Assembly: GCF_002161555.1 (NCBI RefSeq)
Contig: NZ_NFHZ01000002.1
Coordinates: forward strand, 124,001 to 188,000
From: Barnesiella sp. An55
GTDB lineage: Bacteria > Bacteroidota > Bacteroidia > Bacteroidales > Barnesiellaceae
Direction of reading: 5' to 3'
DNA: 64,000 nt
The notes beneath the pieces were generated by a model. The model was not told the DNA's origin, did no database searches, and saw only the letters and a program-made list of their open reading frames with translations. Position numbers and translations under genes: made by a program. This document shows, piece after piece, positions 40,658 through 49,271 of the stretch (the stretch's first letter is position 1; each line of letters opens with the position of its first letter).

Positions 40658-43471
40658 TTAAAATTCCCATTTGATACCCAAATCGAAAGTCGATTTGTAA
40701 TACTCGAGCTGAGCCATATATTGCTTGGAACCCTGGTAATAACGCAGCGGTTGGTTGGTGAGGTTATTGGCCTCGGCAAAGATACGCAATCCATCGACTA
40801 TGCGATACGAAGCATTGGCATCGAGGAAGAGCTGACTGTCGTAGTAGCGATCTTCAAAGGCACTGCTGGCCACCTCGTCGAGATAACCACCCGTGTAGTT
40901 CAAAGAAACACGTGCCGAGAAGCGATTGTTCTCCCAAGCCAGCGAAGCGTTGAACATGTGAGGTGCCGTACCGGGGAAGCTCACATCGGTGCGCTCCTCG
41001 CCATCTTCGTTGTAGATACCCTTGGTTATCGAGTGGGTATAGGTGTAGTTGAGCATGACACTGAAGTTGCGCATGAAACTCGACGGGAAGAAATCGAGTT
41101 TGCGCTGGAAAGCGAGTTCGACCCCGAACAGATGCACCTCGTCGCCGTTCAAGGGACGCAGGAACTGCCATTGCTCACCGGCCGGTATGGGATTGGGCAG
41201 GCCGGGGAAATCGGCGGCAAACTTGTCGGTCGTATAATTGGCATCGAGGTAATTATAGATAAAGTTGTCGAGATTCTTGTAGAAAAGCCCGGCCGAGACG
41301 ATACCTACCGACTGGAAGTAATACTCACCAATGAGGTCGGCGTTGTAGGAGTAGGTCGCCTTCAAATCGGAATTACCGGCCGAGATTTCGCGATCCTCCG
41401 ATTTCACATCGGCAAAAGGAATCAACGCGTAGTAGTTGGGACGGGCCAAAGCCGTCGAGAAAACCCCTCTGAGCACTAAGTTTTTAAGTGGAGTATAACA
41501 GATTGTCACATTGGGCAATACATTGGTATAGCTGTTTGTCACCTCGCGCAAATCGGCATTGGCATAATCTTCGTCGAGCACATAGTTGCCCTCGTAATCG
41601 ACCCGGGTATGCTCGACACGTGCTCCCACGATAAAGGTGAGATCGGGGGTGATGTCCTGGTCCCAACGCAGATAACCGGCATAAATCTGCTCCTTGGCCT
41701 TGTAGTTGTTGACCAGATACTCCGAGGGATCGGCCTCTTTCTCAAAGAGTGAGGCGTTGTTGAGATCGACGTTACCCAACCAGGTTTTGGAGACAAAAGA
41801 GCCCGGTATATAGCGGTCGCCCTGAGTCAACTGCGTGTTGAAGGTGGCCTTGTCCATATCGAGCAGCGAAGGAAGTCCGTCGATGGGAGTATATTCAAAA
41901 AACTCGTTGTCGCGCTCCTTGCTTTTGATGCGGGCCTTCAACCCGAAGTGAAGACGCCCCTTTTGCGAAGGGATGACCGAGAGAGGTACACGGGCATTGA
42001 CCTTGGCCGAATATTCATCCTCGTCGGTATAGTCGTGCTGTTCGGTGAGTTTGTCAAAGGCAAAGAGACTCAAGTCTTGCCCGGGAGCCGAGATAAAGGG
42101 CAGGCGCGGGTTGGCCAGATCTTGGGTGAGCGATACCCCCTCCTGGGCATATTCGATGTAGCGCTCGTGCGGACGATCTTCCTGCGCCTTGGCATAACTG
42201 AGGTTCCAGTCGAGGTCGAACCGGGGCGAGAGCAGGTGAGTACCCGTGAGCGAATAAGACTGTACCCGCTGGTCTTCCAGGCGGGCGTTCTTGTTACGAC
42301 AGTTGTCGATACCGCCTTTGGTCTCACGCGAGATCGAACCCGTGTAACCGGTAATTGCCTGTGTGGCCTCATCATATACGGGCTCTACATCCTTGAACTG
42401 GGTGCGGAAGCGGTTCTCCCGGTCGTCGCGCCAGTTGTACATGAGGTCGGCAGCCAAGGTGTTGTTGGCATCGATTTTCCAGTCGGTGTTGAGCGATATG
42501 CTGCGGCGTATGCGCTGCACGTCGTATTTACGTATATCCATCTCTTCGAGGAAAACATTATGGGCATCGTCTTTGCCCCACACCCCCTCGATATTGTCCG
42601 ATCCGTAGGTCTTGTTCATATACGAGGCACTGAGCACAACGCCTACGCGGTCGCCGGCAAAGCGGTTGGAGTAAACAAACGAACCCGAACCGGTGGCTCC
42701 ATTGCGGATGGGGTTGAACCCTCCCAAAGCCGTGAGCGAAATACGTTGCCGCCCCGAAGCGGCACGCGTCACCAAATCGACCGAACCGCCTATGGCGTCG
42801 CCATCCATATCGGGGGTAAGTGTTTTATTGACCCGAATGGTCTGCACCATATCCGAGGGTATCAGGTCCATCTGTACCTTGCGGTTGTCGCCCTCGGCCG
42901 AAGGGATGCGGTTGCCGTTAAGAGTCACCGAGTTCAACTCAGAGGCCAAACCCCGCACGATGATGTTGCGAGCCTCGCCCTGGTCGTTCTGCATGGTGAT
43001 ACCCGGCACCCGTTTGAGGGCGTCGCCGATGTTCGAGTCGGGGAAACGCCCCACCTGGTCTGCCGAAATCACGTTGGTCACATTACGGTTGGTCTTCTGC
43101 TGGTTGAAGGCTTTGGCCTGTCCGCGAGCCTGATCGCCCATGACCACCACTTCGTTCAATACCTGCGAGTCTTCCAGCAACAGGAAGTCGATTACCGAGT
43201 TGGCCCCCTCTTTGACCGTCACATCTTGATAGGCCGTCACATATCCCAAATAGGTAACCTCTACCCGATAATCGCCATCGGGCACATTCAGAAACTCAAA
43301 ATATCCATTCTTGTCTGAAACCGTATAACGGTTAAACTTGTCCAGTCGCAATACGGCACCCGGCAACGTGCGATGTTCAGTCCCCTCTTTTACTGTCCCC
43401 GAAATAAGTCCAGCCGCCTGAGCAACAGTAATCTGCACGAGAATAAAAATCAATGTGAATGTCCTTTTCAT
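40658..43471 (-). CDS. TonB-dependent receptor with N-terminal CarboxypepD_reg domain
   Basis: A 937-residue outer-membrane receptor: signal peptide (1-19), a CarboxypepD_reg-like domain (LISGTVKEGTEHRTLPGAVL ... GDYRVEVTYLGYVTAYQDV split, 22-105), a plug (NRNVTNVISADQVGRFPDSN, IGDALKRVPGITMQND, RGLASELNSVTLNGNR) and a 22-strand barrel ending in the typical aromatic KSTFDLGIKWEF. The plug pattern resembles the TonB-Xanthomonas/Caulobacter type rather than SusC, and no SusD gene is adjacent. Paired with an acid phosphatase, it may import a phosphorylated compound or a product of its cleavage. A TAATTTTG -7 box is at 43501-43508 on the minus strand. Confidence 0.93.
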   Translation of the reverse strand: MKRTFTLIFILVQITVAQAAGLISGTVKEGTEHRTLPGAVLRLDKFNRYTVSDKNGYFEFLNVPDGDYRVEVTYLGYVTAYQDVTVKEGANSVIDFLLLEDSQVLNEVVVMGDQARGQAKAFNQQKTNRNVTNVISADQVGRFPDSNIGDALKRVPGITMQNDQGEARNIIVRGLASELNSVTLNGNRIPSAEGDNRKVQMDLIPSDMVQTIRVNKTLTPDMDGDAIGGSVDLVTRAASGRQRISLTALGGFNPIRNGATGSGSFVYSNRFAGDRVGVVLSASYMNKTYGSDNIEGVWGKDDAHNVFLEEMDIRKYDVQRIRRSISLNTDWKIDANNTLAADLMYNWRDDRENRFRTQFKDVEPVYDEATQAITGYTGSISRETKGGIDNCRNKNARLEDQRVQSYSLTGTHLLSPRFDLDWNLSYAKAQEDRPHERYIEYAQEGVSLTQDLANPRLPFISAPGQDLSLFAFDKLTEQHDYTDEDEYSAKVNARVPLSVIPSQKGRLHFGLKARIKSKERDNEFFEYTPIDGLPSLLDMDKATFNTQLTQGDRYIPGSFVSKTWLGNVDLNNASLFEKEADPSEYLVNNYKAKEQIYAGYLRWDQDITPDLTFIVGARVEHTRVDYEGNYVLDEDYANADLREVTNSYTNVLPNVTICYTPLKNLVLRGVFSTALARPNYYALIPFADVKSEDREISAGNSDLKATYSYNADLIGEYYFQSVGIVSAGLFYKNLDNFIYNYLDANYTTDKFAADFPGLPNPIPAGEQWQFLRPLNGDEVHLFGVELAFQRKLDFFPSSFMRNFSVMLNYTYTHSITKGIYNEDGEERTDVSFPGTAPHMFNASLAWENNRFSARVSLNYTGGYLDEVASSAFEDRYYDSQLFLDANASYRIVDGLRIFAEANNLTNQPLRYYQGSKQYMAQLEYYKSTFDLGIKWEF

Positions 43472-43630
43472 ACTGTTTTTTCATTTATTAAATGCTGTGT
43501 CAAAATTATCGGAGTCATGCAACATTTGTGTTACAACCATTTTAAACCTGAGCAACATTCTTTAGAAATTACAGGCCGAATTCACTTATTATCAATCTTA
43601 TAACTCTACCCACACATCTCCTGTGAGCTG

Positions 43631-43676
43631 GAAAACAAAATCCCCCGCATCGAGTTTTCTTGCTCGATGCGGGGGA
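43631..43676 (-). terminator. Terminator of the ferredoxin-marR operon
   Basis: TCCCCCGCATCGAG (43641-43654) and CTCGATGCGGGGGA (43663-43676) form a perfect 14-bp stem with an 8-nt loop, followed on the minus strand by TTTTGTTTTC. Confidence 0.92.
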
Positions 43677-43725
43677 TTCAGCTATTTCTCAAGTGGGCAA
43701 ACTCTTCTGCCCACCCGCATATCGG

Positions 43726-44091
43726 CTACAACAGTTTTTGCAGGAGCTCGGGTACCTGGATATCGCAACAGCGCAACTGCTCGAGACAACGCATGCCCTC
43801 GGGCGAAAGCGAAAAATACATCTGCCGCTTGTCGTCGTCGCCCAACGTGCGCTGAATGAGCCCCTTCTTCTCGGCAGCCCGAATCACCTTCGAGGCATTG
43901 GACTGGGTGAGGTTCAGCTGCTTGGCTATATCGCCCGACGAGAGGCGCTCCGTCTCGCGCAAGGCGCACAACAAAGAGCCCTCGTTGAGTCCCAAGCCGT
44001 AACGTTTTTCAAACCGGGCTTCAAACTCGGTGATGGCCCGATACACATCACGTATTCTACAAAACGATTCCATACTCCTACTCTGCTTCAT
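43726..44091 (-). CDS. MarR-family winged-helix transcription regulator
   Basis: A protein of about 121 residues with the MarR fold: SFCRIRDVYRAITEFEARFE dimer helix, RLSSGDIAKQLNLTQSNASK and VIRAAEKKGLIQR as the winged helix-turn-helix, DDKRQMYFSLSPEG as the wing, and a C-terminal dimer helix. Its start is one of two ATGs: 44091 (MKQSRS, overlapping the ferredoxin end by 14 bases) or 44073 (MESFCRI, just past it). No ligand site can be named; Cys residues (CRIRD and RCCDIQ) could make it redox-sensitive, a guess. Co-transcribed with the ferredoxin gene. Confidence 0.88.
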   Translation of the reverse strand: MKQSRSMESFCRIRDVYRAITEFEARFEKRYGLGLNEGSLLCALRETERLSSGDIAKQLNLTQSNASKVIRAAEKKGLIQRTLGDDDKRQMYFSLSPEGMRCLEQLRCCDIQVPELLQKLL

Positions 44092-44263
44092 ATACCGCTT
44101 GTTTGAAACACGAACGCACACACTTGCCGCAACCTATACACTTGTCGGCATCGATTTGAGGCAACCCGAATCCTACCTGACTGATTGCCTGCCGGGGGCA
44201 AAGGGCAATGAGCGGACAGCGGTGATTCTGCGGACAACGGTCTTTATCTACTACTAAAGGCAT
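44078..44263 (-). CDS. Small ferredoxin-like 4Fe-4S protein
   Basis: A 61-residue protein. The second half has a canonical cluster motif CIGCGKCVRSC (Cys42, 45, 48, 52), but the first half has Cys10, Cys16 and Cys22 in an unusual spacing (CPQNHRCPLIALCP), which I recall from a small Bacteroidota ferredoxin-like family. The residue after Cys52 is Phe, not the usual Pro. It probably holds one normal 4Fe-4S cluster plus an atypical one. It precedes and overlaps the MarR gene. A TAACTTTG -7 box is at 44354-44361. Confidence 0.82.
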   Translation of the reverse strand: MPLVVDKDRCPQNHRCPLIALCPRQAISQVGFGLPQIDADKCIGCGKCVRSCFKQAVYEAE

Positions 44264-44422
44264 ACTCTTTTTCTCCTCCTTTCTTTATTCAAGGACCTCA
44301 CAATCCTGTACCGGATATCCCGGCCCAAGTGGAAGGTACTTGATATGGTTTTACAAAGTTACATTTTCTTCTTCAAAAGCAGAACAAGACCGGGCTCCGC
44401 ATTTGCAGGACGGCAAAGCGAA

Positions 44423-44453
44423 GGGGGAATCTCCCCGTGCGGGAGACTCCCCC
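44423..44453 (-). terminator. Terminator of the 805-residue T9SS protein gene
   Basis: GGGGGAATCTCCC and GGGAGACTCCCCC (44423-44435, 44441-44453) form a 13-bp stem with one mismatch and a 5-nt loop. The following T run on the minus strand is weak. Confidence 0.6.
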
Positions 44454-44471
44454 TCTCGGAAAAATTCTGCG

Positions 44472-46889
44472 TCACTTGACAAACTTGGTTTGCAGCACTT
44501 GTCCGTCGGCCAAGGCACGAACCAGATAAACGCCGCTCGACAAGTCGTTGACATCGAGTGTCGATTGATTTTCACAAGCGGCTACCTGACGCCCGCTGGC
44601 ATCGAAGACTACGATGCGATCTACCTGCTCGGCCGAGCATACTACCCGACCTTCGCTCATCCACAAGCGACCATCGGCAACGGCCGACTCTACGCCCGAG
44701 CCACCTTTAACCAAATCGCCATAGAAACCGATGTTGTCGATCGAGAGCATATAGCCGTCGGTCGTCGTCAGGCGAATGGCCACATAGATATTCTGGCCCT
44801 TGTAGGCGCCCAAGTCGATACCACGAGTACTGGGGTTGGTGGCAAAGTTCTCATCGGTAATGGTCTTGACCGAGGTAAAGCTCTCGGGCTCGGCATCGGT
44901 TGTCGAGACCATAATCTCATAATCTTCGGCATACTCTTCACCGGCATCGCCCGACATGGCCGACCATACCATATCGGCATTGTCGGAGGTTACACCGATT
45001 TGGGGGAAGATACACCAGCGATCGGCCGGAGTCACCGTAGTGAACCACGAAGCGGCGGTAAGCATCCATGACCCGAAGACAGGGTGCTCGTTGATTTCAG
45101 ACAGATTCCAAGCTTCGTTGTTGGGGAATATGTCGTTCAACGACGAATTGACCGTGGCACCATCTTCGGCTCTTAAGATAAGCTCTTCGGGGATGGTTCC
45201 CGTTTCGAAGTCGTAGTACATGACGGGATTCTTCACCACCTTGAAGTCGGACTCAAGGATATTGTTCTCGGGAGACTCGTCACCCTCGTTCACGATGGTA
45301 ATCTTCAGACTGTGCTTACCCACCTCGAGATTGGCCAAAGCCTGCTCGCATACATAGCTCTTGGTCTCTTGAGCTCCGAAAGTCTCGATGTTGAAGGTCT
45401 CGACCACCGCTCCGTCAATGGCAACCTCGACCGAAGCGCCCGAGATCTCATTGACCGAATTGTTGATTACCGAGAAGGAGATATCTTGCGACTGTTGCGG
45501 AGTCACATACTCATTTACCGGCGAAGTGAGTTCCTTAATCGCCAAGTCGTTTCCGGCCATATCGATCTCCTCGAGCGAAATATCGTCGATACAAATCACA
45601 TTCTTGTTGGCATCACTGAAGGCGTGGAAGCCGAAGTAGTAGATACCATCTGTCTCGATGTGGATCACATTGGCCGACTCCATATATTCGTTGGTATTGA
45701 AGGGGGCATACTCTACGACCTTTGTCGTCATGGCCTCGGGCGTAGCCTCGGTTCCATAGTACACGGCAAATTTCTCGTCGTAAGAGAATGATGAGTACCA
45801 GAACTTGAAGCTGTAATAGCCGGCCTTCAGCTGGATAGGCTCCAGGATAAACCAGTCGTCGCCCACGTTGTTACTGCTGTACCAATATACCATGGAGTAG
45901 TCGCCGGTACGAGAGAACGAAGAGAACCACGAGTTGACGTTGATAGCCCAGCAGCCGTTACCCCCGTCGGCTTCGTCGAAGTTCAGGTCGAAGTATTTAA
46001 TGGATTCACGGCTATACTCATCTTCAAAACCGTTGAAGTAGGGTACTTTGGCCGGACCGAAGTGGCGCACGCTCACCGTGCTGGTATCGTTGCCGGCAAT
46101 GTCATCGTTCTCCAGGTTGCTCCAGGCCTTGATGGTGTATGAACCCGATTCCGAAAGGTCGGCCTTGGCCTCGAAGGTATAGAGATATGACTCACCTGCA
46201 CCGATGGTCCCGGCAATGGTCTCGGTTACGGCCGGTTGCTGGTCGATCTGATACGAAACCTGCAGATTGGAAACCGGATGGAAACCGGTGTTTCTCAAAT
46301 AGAGGTTCACGGGTTCCTGTCCCAGATTCTCGCCCGAGGGGGTTGTGCGTACCGAATCGACACAGATATCATAGCCCTGGGCCGTCTCCAGCTTCACGTT
46401 GCGTACAAACAGCTTGTACTTGTTGGCATCGCTCTTGGCATGGAAGCCCAGGTAGATGTTGCCGGAGGCCGTTACGTTAATCAGGCCGGAAGCCGGGGCA
46501 AAACTGCCGTCGATATAGATGTCGCCCAGATCGATAACGGGTTGGGTCATCGAAGCGGCATCGCGCGAAGTGCCGAAAAAGACATCCATCTTCTCGCCGT
46601 AGGTACTACCTTGATATTCGAATGAGAGGATGTAACTACCAGCCTCCAGTTCTATGGCCGGCGAGATGAGCCAGTCGTCGGCTGCCAGTTCCATGTTGTA
46701 TCCATACTTGGCGGCCTCGTTGTAGGAATCGAATCCCCACGTTGTCGCATCCTCGTTGGCATCGACCACCAACCATTGGCCAAACTCTTCTTCGGTGCTT
46801 AATGAGGCCTCATAGACCACATCGCCCGCATACGAGCTTAAAGCACCGCACACAAAAATCACATAAGTAAACAGTTTTCTCATAACCAC
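44472..46889 (-). CDS. Secreted multi-domain adhesin-like protein (cleaved-adhesin / choice-of-anchor J repeats) with T9SS tail
   Basis: An 805-residue exported protein with signal peptide (MRKLFTYVIFVCGALSSYAG). Three jelly-roll domains of the cleaved-adhesin/choice-of-anchor type are visible at about 25-170 (DDWLISPAIELEAGSYILSF), 285-440 (DDWFILEPIQLKAGYYSFKF) and 565-735 (WMLTAASWFTTVTPADRWCI), separated by CARDB-like Ig domains (NLYLRNTGFHPVSNLQVSYQ; AIKELTSPVNEYVTPQQSQD). The last 75 residues are a T9SS type A-like tail (IVVFDASGRQVAACENQ, GVYLVRALADGQVLQTKFVK). It likely binds host or dietary glycans or proteins; no catalytic motif is seen. Confidence 0.88.
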   Translation of the reverse strand: MVMRKLFTYVIFVCGALSSYAGDVVYEASLSTEEEFGQWLVVDANEDATTWGFDSYNEAAKYGYNMELAADDWLISPAIELEAGSYILSFEYQGSTYGEKMDVFFGTSRDAASMTQPVIDLGDIYIDGSFAPASGLINVTASGNIYLGFHAKSDANKYKLFVRNVKLETAQGYDICVDSVRTTPSGENLGQEPVNLYLRNTGFHPVSNLQVSYQIDQQPAVTETIAGTIGAGESYLYTFEAKADLSESGSYTIKAWSNLENDDIAGNDTSTVSVRHFGPAKVPYFNGFEDEYSRESIKYFDLNFDEADGGNGCWAINVNSWFSSFSRTGDYSMVYWYSSNNVGDDWFILEPIQLKAGYYSFKFWYSSFSYDEKFAVYYGTEATPEAMTTKVVEYAPFNTNEYMESANVIHIETDGIYYFGFHAFSDANKNVICIDDISLEEIDMAGNDLAIKELTSPVNEYVTPQQSQDISFSVINNSVNEISGASVEVAIDGAVVETFNIETFGAQETKSYVCEQALANLEVGKHSLKITIVNEGDESPENNILESDFKVVKNPVMYYDFETGTIPEELILRAEDGATVNSSLNDIFPNNEAWNLSEINEHPVFGSWMLTAASWFTTVTPADRWCIFPQIGVTSDNADMVWSAMSGDAGEEYAEDYEIMVSTTDAEPESFTSVKTITDENFATNPSTRGIDLGAYKGQNIYVAIRLTTTDGYMLSIDNIGFYGDLVKGGSGVESAVADGRLWMSEGRVVCSAEQVDRIVVFDASGRQVAACENQSTLDVNDLSSGVYLVRALADGQVLQTKFVK

Positions 46890-47077
46890 TTTATTTTTTT
46901 AAGACATTACAAATGTGATTAAAAAAAGATTAAATTCCAATAGTCGGCATTCAGATTTTGGCATATTATTACCTTTTGGCAAGCAAATACCGCAATTAAT
47001 TATCATATGGTAAATTCAGGCACCCGCAAGACAACGACTTTTTTATTCTCTACGATTGAGGTGCCCAAAAGGATTTC

Positions 47078-47110
47078 ATCTCCACGGCTTCCTCTTGTCG
47101 CCGTGGAGAT
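47078..47110 (-). terminator. Hairpin downstream of the thioredoxin gene
   Basis: ATCTCCACGGC (47078-47088) and GCCGTGGAGAT (47100-47110) form a perfect 11-bp stem with an 11-nt loop, placed 59 bases after the thioredoxin stop. The T run is weak. Confidence 0.65.
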
Positions 47111-47168
47111 GAACAGGCGTCACCTCTCTCGCAGTCCCCGCTCGAGGGAACGTGGCTAAAACTACAAT

Positions 47169-47630
47169 TTACTTTTTCAGCAATACACTGTCGATAGCCT
47201 CTTTGAACGAGCTCTTGGGCATGGCACCCATCGCCATCTGGGGCTGTCCCTCCATCGGGATAAAAAGTATCGAGGGTATGCTGCGTATCCCAAACATGGC
47301 GGCCAGTTCCTGTTCTTCCTCGGTGTTTACCTTGTAGATGTAAATCTGTCCGTCATACTCTTCGGCCAACTCCTCAAGGATAGGAGCCACCATTTTGCAG
47401 GGACCGCACCACGAGGCATAGAAGTCGATGATGGCGGGTTTGTCGCCCAGGTATTTCCACTCCTTGGGATTATTTTCATAGTCCATTACTTTGGTCAAAA
47501 AATCGGCTTTGGTCAATTCAATCGTTTTCATCTTATTCTCTTTTTTATCGTTATTTACTGCTTTGGTTTCACAGGCTGTAAGCAGGAGCACAACCAGACT
47601 TACGGCCAAAATCATCAATCGGTTATTCAT
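47169..47630 (-). CDS. Thioredoxin-fold lipoprotein
   Basis: A 153-residue lipoprotein (lipobox LLTAC, Cys20) with a full thioredoxin domain: IIDFYASWCGPCKMVAPILE (WCGPC at 74-78), the cis-Pro segment GIRSIPSILFIP and a C-terminal helix. A Lys/Asn linker joins anchor and domain. It should reduce or isomerise disulfides in the periplasm. An internal Met34 (MKTIELTKADF) could give a cytoplasmic form, as it starts exactly where cytosolic thioredoxins begin. It overlaps the DUF6132 gene by 8 bases. Confidence 0.92.
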   Translation of the reverse strand: MNNRLMILAVSLVVLLLTACETKAVNNDKKENKMKTIELTKADFLTKVMDYENNPKEWKYLGDKPAIIDFYASWCGPCKMVAPILEELAEEYDGQIYIYKVNTEEEQELAAMFGIRSIPSILFIPMEGQPQMAMGAMPKSSFKEAIDSVLLKK

Positions 47631-47865
47631 AGCTATTTTCTTTTTTGAATGAACTTGTCAACAGACCGCCCATAGCGGCACCCCATATCATGCTGGTCCA
47701 GGGCGATGCGGTAATGGGGCAGGTCCCGCTTTCGCAACCCACATAGCGCCAATAGAGATATCCACCCACGGCGCCCAGCACGAGGCCCAACGATAGCAAT
47801 CCATATCGTTTCAATACCCGCTTTACAGGGGTTGTCTCTCGCTTATTTTTGTTATTTGTTTTCAT
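47623..47865 (-). CDS. DUF6132-like small membrane protein
   Basis: An 80-residue protein with a basic start, one or two membrane segments (YGLLSLGLVLGAVGGYLYWR and SMIWGAAMGGLLTSSF) and the conserved middle CESGTCPITASPW, which looks like a short metal- or thiol-reactive loop. I recall such proteins beside thioredoxins in Bacteroidota; function unknown. The CxxxxC loop and coupling to a thioredoxin suggest redox partners. Its start codon follows a half-site of an inverted repeat that spans the promoter. Confidence 0.78.
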   Translation of the reverse strand: MKTNNKNKRETTPVKRVLKRYGLLSLGLVLGAVGGYLYWRYVGCESGTCPITASPWTSMIWGAAMGGLLTSSFKKENSYE

Positions 47866-47867
47866 TA

Positions 47868-47947
47868 GAAATATTTTCCATTAGAAATTACATTGCAAAG
47901 ATGTAGGTTTATTTTCAATAAAACAATATTCCAGTGGAAAATATTTC
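47868..47947 (-). promoter_or_regulatory. Promoter with flanking inverted repeats, DUF6132-thioredoxin operon
   Basis: GAAATATTTTCCA (47868-47880) and its perfect inverse TGGAAAATATTTC (47935-47947) flank a likely promoter: minus-strand TTG at 47924-47926 and CATCTTTG (one off consensus) at 47896-47903, 20 bases apart. The right arm is also part of a local near-palindrome, AATATTCCA-GTGGAAAATATT (47925-47945), overlapping the -33 box. This looks like an operator with a second half-site at the ribosome-binding region. Confidence 0.6.
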
Positions 47948-48020
47948 TACATATAACTTCTTTTAACAACCTACCCCTCACACAATTCTCTCAAGAAAAT
48001 GCTATTGCACTAATAATCAG

Positions 48021-48068
48021 ATAAAAAAGAAATATACCCCCGCTCCAGACTTGAAACGGGGGTATATT
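48021..48068 (-). terminator. Terminator of the heavy-metal efflux operon
   Basis: AATATACCCCCG (48031-48042) and CGGGGGTATATT (48057-48068) are perfect inverted repeats with a 14-nt loop; on the minus strand the stem is followed by a T-rich run (48021-48029). Confidence 0.88.
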
Positions 48069-48089
48069 CTATAAGAAAAGGTTGAGCTG

Positions 48090-49271
48090 CTACAACTCAA
48101 ATTTATACATCCGGGCCAGCCGCACCTGATATTCATACTCGAGCGAGAGTCGATTGTCAAAAGCCTCGTAGAGTTGCGTGGCATCCACGAGATATTCGAC
48201 CATCGATATCTGCCCGGCCGACAGGGCCTTCTGCAACAGTTCGAGGTTGTTTTGCCGGGCGAGGAGGTCGTAGCGGGCATGATCTTTCTGCAAGGTCACC
48301 GCCTCGTCGTAGGCGGTCTGCAACTCGGCCAAGGCCTGCTGCTCGCGGTTGTTCACGGCAAAACTGCCTGCCAAGGCCTGTGCCTTGGCCATCTTCACCT
48401 TCTTGCGGTTGGCAAACAGCGGGATGGAGACTCCCACCGAAAGGCCGTTAAAACGCTCGCCCAACTCATAGGCATGGCGATAACCCAACTCGAACTTGGG
48501 CAACCACCCGGCCCGGTTGAGGGCGACCGACTGGTTGGCAATGAGATTCTCCTGACGCAGCATCTGGAGTTCGGGATCGGCCTGCAGGGCCTGCGACTTC
48601 AGGTCGTCGAACGAGGCAGGCAACACGGCCTCGGGATAATCGGCCAGTGCCGAGGGCTCTACCCCGAAGGCTTCGCCACCGTTCAGCGCACGCAACTGGG
48701 TCAGACAGGCCGACCGCTCGTTGCGCAGCCGGGTATTGGCCGTGGTCACGTTGAGCAATTCGATTTCAATCTTGTTCACGTCGAGAATGGCGGCATCGCC
48801 CGACTCGAGTTTCTCGCGATAGAGCCGGGCCAACTGGTCGGCAGCCTTAAGCCGCTTGTCGCTCAAGTCGATGCAACGGTTCAGATAGACGATGCGGAGG
48901 CACAGCTCCTTGGCCTGCAACAGCACCTGCTGCCGCAACAGTGCCTGCTGCCCGTCGTAAAGCGTGCGTTTGAGGTTGCCCACCCGGTTGCGCTGCACAT
49001 AGAGCGAGGGAAAATCAAAGGCCTGCGACACGGTGATGTCGTATTTGCGGTCGCCCGCGCTTTGGGCTCCCCACAAGTGTTCCAACTCGAAAGTGGGATC
49101 TTCGAGCGAGTTTTGCGACGACACCTCGGCCTTCTGGCTCAGCACCATCTGTGCCCCGGCCTTCAATTGAGGATTGTTTACCTCGATGCTCGTCAAGATG
49201 TCGGCTATGTTATTTTGAGCTCCCGCACCCGCAACGGCGAGCGCACAGAGCAGGAAAAGCGTTTTTCTCAT
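48090..49271 (-). CDS. TolC-family outer-membrane efflux protein (CusC/CzcC-like)
   Basis: A 393-residue outer-membrane protein with signal peptide (MRKTLFLLCALAVAGAGAQ) and two long helical hairpin repeats of the OEP fold (NNPQLKAGAQMVLSQKAEVS ... AQALAGSFAVNNREQQALAE). Small beta segments (LEHLWGAQSAGDRKYDITVS, FNGLSVGVSIPLFANRKKV) form the barrel part. It completes a tripartite pump with the RND and adaptor genes upstream, and its ATG overlaps the RND stop by 4 bases. It lacks the lipobox found in some CusC proteins. Confidence 0.9.
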   Translation of the reverse strand: MRKTLFLLCALAVAGAGAQNNIADILTSIEVNNPQLKAGAQMVLSQKAEVSSQNSLEDPTFELEHLWGAQSAGDRKYDITVSQAFDFPSLYVQRNRVGNLKRTLYDGQQALLRQQVLLQAKELCLRIVYLNRCIDLSDKRLKAADQLARLYREKLESGDAAILDVNKIEIELLNVTTANTRLRNERSACLTQLRALNGGEAFGVEPSALADYPEAVLPASFDDLKSQALQADPELQMLRQENLIANQSVALNRAGWLPKFELGYRHAYELGERFNGLSVGVSIPLFANRKKVKMAKAQALAGSFAVNNREQQALAELQTAYDEAVTLQKDHARYDLLARQNNLELLQKALSAGQISMVEYLVDATQLYEAFDNRLSLEYEYQVRLARMYKFEL

